This document shows, in pieces, positions 28,194 to 29,782 of a DNA stretch of 29,782 nucleotides. Origin of the DNA: a virus. The notes below the pieces were generated by a model. It was not told the origin of the DNA. It made no database searches and saw nothing but the letters and a program-made list of their open reading frames with translations. The stretch covers positions 1 to 29,782 of the IMG/VR virus record IMGVR_UViG_3300017717_000045. One strand, written 5' to 3'. Position numbers and translations under genes: made by a program. How positions within the stretch are numbered: the first letter of the stretch is position 1; every line of letters starts with the position of its first letter.

Positions 28194-28457
28194 ATGAACG
28201 ACAACCACCCCACAACTACTTTTGTCCTTAGTGACGCAATCGATGCACTTCGTACCTCTGAGGAGAGGATGCAGGACCCCTTTGCACCAATCGAGCAGAT
28301 GGTCGGAATGTTGCAGGCAACTCTGGCAATCATCATGAGGCTTACCAGCAGTTACGACGAGTCGAACTTCACTGGTGAAGAGATTGATTTGGTACACAGG
28401 GTAACTACATTGGCATCTGAAATCACGAACGAAATGTTCACCGGAGAGAACCCATGA
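28194..28457 (+). CDS. Hypothetical early protein, 87 aa
   Basis: The open frame extends upstream, but ATG 28194, after CTGGAGGCATGAA, fits the ribosome-binding site and the previous stop. The protein is mostly helical (S-D-A-I-D-A-L-R-T-S-E-E-R-M-Q, then I-E-Q-M-V-G-M-L-Q-A-T-L-A-I-I-M-R) and acidic at the C-terminus. Not recognised. Confidence 0.62.
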   Translation: MNDNHPTTTFVLSDAIDALRTSEERMQDPFAPIEQMVGMLQATLAIIMRLTSSYDESNFTGEEIDLVHRVTTLASEITNEMFTGENP

Positions 28458-28729
28458 ATAAATCGATAATCGAAATTGAATACGATGAGTCCTACAACAC
28501 AGAGAAGAAAAGAGTCGTGGACCCAAAGAACAGTAAGAGATGGCATTATAAAGACATAAAGGTTGACGATCCCAAGGCATGGGAAATCATCACAGTGGAA
28601 AATAATGTGACCTTGGTTCCCGGTTACCGGCTCAATAAGAAGCAAGTAGAGGTACTTTGTAAGAACACTAGGTATGACGTGAGAATTGGGATGCCGGGTC
28701 AGTTTCGTGTCAGCAATAGCAGGTATTGA
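28454..28729 (+). CDS. Hypothetical early protein, 91 aa
   Basis: ATGA overlap with the previous gene. It is a mixed beta-type sequence with many charged residues (I-E-I-E-Y-D-E-S, K-R-V-V-D-P-K-N-S-K-R-W) and ends S-N-S-R-Y. No motif known to me. Confidence 0.62.
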   Translation: MNKSIIEIEYDESYNTEKKRVVDPKNSKRWHYKDIKVDDPKAWEIITVENNVTLVPGYRLNKKQVEVLCKNTRYDVRIGMPGQFRVSNSRY

Positions 28730-28731
28730 TT

Positions 28732-29046
28732 ATGAAAATCATCGTTGAAGAAGAGTATGGTTATCGTTACTGGGTGTGGGAGCTTAAGGCATCCTCTAGG
28801 GTTGGTGTTGAAAGACACTTTAGTAAGACGACAGGTGCATCGGGAGACGATTATTGGTATTGTACTGGAAAACCAGAGGACCACTTCACAATCGGCGAGT
28901 GGAAGCAGGTGGAGTTTCCAGAATACAAGGTCATGGTTGATAAAGATGATTATGATGCGGCTGCTCACATTCATCAGAACGATGACAGTTGGATTAGTTT
29001 TAGGGACGACCCAGTACACTGTATAGACACAGGAGAGGACGTTTAA
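28732..29046 (+). CDS. Hypothetical early protein, 104 aa
   Basis: ATG 28732 is chosen rather than a TTG six bases earlier. The sequence is rich in Trp/Tyr and acidic residues (E-E-E-Y-G-Y-R-Y-W-V-W-E, then D-Y-W-Y-C-T-G-K-P-E-D-H) with several histidines near the end. It overlaps the next start by one base. Unknown function. Confidence 0.62.
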   Translation: MKIIVEEEYGYRYWVWELKASSRVGVERHFSKTTGASGDDYWYCTGKPEDHFTIGEWKQVEFPEYKVMVDKDDYDAAAHIHQNDDSWISFRDDPVHCIDTGEDV

Positions 29047-29627
29047 TGGCATTTAAAGTATTTGACGATTTCATCGATGAAGGATACCGAGACTTAGTAG
29101 AGAATATGATGCTTAACACGCACTGGATGTATCAAAAGCATATGGATTATGACAATGATAAGGTTCTGGTAGATGGTGCTGACTCCTATTCTCAGTTTTC
29201 AAGTGTCATTTTTCACCACGGTTCCGTTAGTAACAACCACCTTCATGGCATCTTACTTCCAATGGTTAGTAAGGTGATTAATGAAGAGCTTAAAGGTTAC
29301 GACCTAGCGAGGTCCAGAGCGATACTTCAGGTTCCTAATGTAGCGAGACCCGAAATGTATGTGCCTCACATAGACTTCGATAGTAGATACATTATGAGCG
29401 TAATTTATTATGCTTGTGACTCTGACGGGGATACCGTACTCTTCGAAGAATCTGGATTTGACGTTAGTATGGAGGATAGAGGAGAACATAGTTTCAAAGA
29501 GGTGGATAGGGTCTCCCCCAAGAAGGGCAGACTGGTGATTTTTCCCTCAGACGAGTACCATTGTGGTTCTCCTCCCTCCAAGTCCAACAGAATGTTGGTT
29601 AATTTTAATTTTGAAAGGAATGCATGA
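29046..29627 (+). CDS. 2-oxoglutarate/Fe(II)-dependent oxygenase, 193 aa
   Basis: The double-stranded beta-helix motifs are visible: His108-x-Asp110 in P-H-I-D-F-D, then His172 in D-E-Y-H-C-G-S, with Arg182 of N-R-M-L as the 2-oxoglutarate carboxylate ligand. This is the prolyl-4-hydroxylase-like class found widely in cyanophages and other marine T4-like phages; its substrate (protein residue or nucleotide) is not known. Length is typical for the phage forms. The TAATG overlap with the upstream gene suggests coupling. Confidence 0.88.
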   Translation: MAFKVFDDFIDEGYRDLVENMMLNTHWMYQKHMDYDNDKVLVDGADSYSQFSSVIFHHGSVSNNHLHGILLPMVSKVINEELKGYDLARSRAILQVPNVARPEMYVPHIDFDSRYIMSVIYYACDSDGDTVLFEESGFDVSMEDRGEHSFKEVDRVSPKKGRLVIFPSDEYHCGSPPSKSNRMLVNFNFERNA

Positions 29628-29782
29628 TGGCTGGACACGCAATTTTCGTATTTAATAACAATGAGCAGAGAGAAAAATTCTTCTCTCACAGTATCCTCGA
29701 GAAGCATTCTGTCAATGAGGACACGATGGATACCGATGCTAACTGCAGAATTCGCATACCTACTGGTAACTGGAGGACTAGC
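29624..29782 (+). CDS. Partial gene running off the window
   Basis: It begins at ATGATG (29624 or 29627), overlapping the oxygenase stop. The visible 53 codons read M-A-G-H-A-I-F-V-F-N-N-N-E-Q-R-E-K-F-F-S and continue with a mixed, soluble sequence (K-H-S-V-N-E-D-T-M-D-T-D-A-N). There is no stop before the end. Family not recognised. Confidence 0.6.
   Translation, partial: MMAGHAIFVFNNNEQREKFFSHSILEKHSVNEDTMDTDANCRIRIPTGNWRTS

Overview
The window looks like part of the genome of a lytic, T4-like marine myovirus of the cyanophage/pelagiphage type. The evidence is: repeated T4-type late promoter boxes (NATAAATA), many genes overlapping by ATGA or TAATG, tRNA genes without an encoded CCA, and phage-typical accessory genes (PstS, Hsp20, 2OG-Fe(II) oxygenase, CobS/MoxR-like ATPase, RuvC-like nuclease). 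No capsid, portal, tail or polymerase gene is present. The host cannot be named from the sequence.

Layout. (1) 1-3.4 kb: a SprT-like metallopeptidase, a UAA-anticodon tRNA, PstS, Hsp20 and two small late-promoter units. An unusual G-run/palindrome intergenic region lies at 2.35-2.74 kb and a strong terminator at 3387-3424. (2) 3.5-21.8 kb: a long plus-strand late cluster. Twelve proteins begin with variants of one short peptide (M-K-S/T-F/Y-x-x-F/Y/L-I-x-E; several only loosely) ending at an I/L/V-x-E site. This closely resembles the T4 capsid-targeting sequence of internal head proteins, which is cut by the gp21 prohead protease. The tagged cargo includes a ParB/Srx-like protein, a PAP2-type phosphatase, a PD-(D/E)XK-like protein, a ligase-like nucleotidyltransferase, a three-domain fusion (cytidylyltransferase-like + RimK-like ATP-grasp + RimB-like aspartic protease), two very long disordered paralogues and a multi-module polyprotein. 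(3) 21.9-22.8 kb: a membrane lipoprotein candidate. (4) 22.8-25.1 kb, minus strand: a PLP enzyme of the ACC deaminase/D-cysteine desulfhydrase family, a trypsin-like lipoprotein, a tiny membrane protein and a RuvC-like nuclease. (5) 25.1-25.4 kb: a divergent intergenic region dense in palindromes, sharing a motif with the 2.6 kb region. (6) 25.4-29.8 kb, plus strand: an early-type region with two near-identical sigma70-like promoters, a CobS/MoxR-like ATPase, many small unknown genes, a CAU tRNA and a 2OG-Fe(II) oxygenase.

Inference on how it works: the 18-kb late cluster probably encodes enzymes and disordered proteins packed inside the prohead through the N-terminal tag, trimmed during head maturation, and delivered into the host with the DNA. 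The early region is transcribed by unmodified host polymerase, and the NATAAATA units by a phage-modified late polymerase. All functional statements rest on motif reading by eye; no database search was run.
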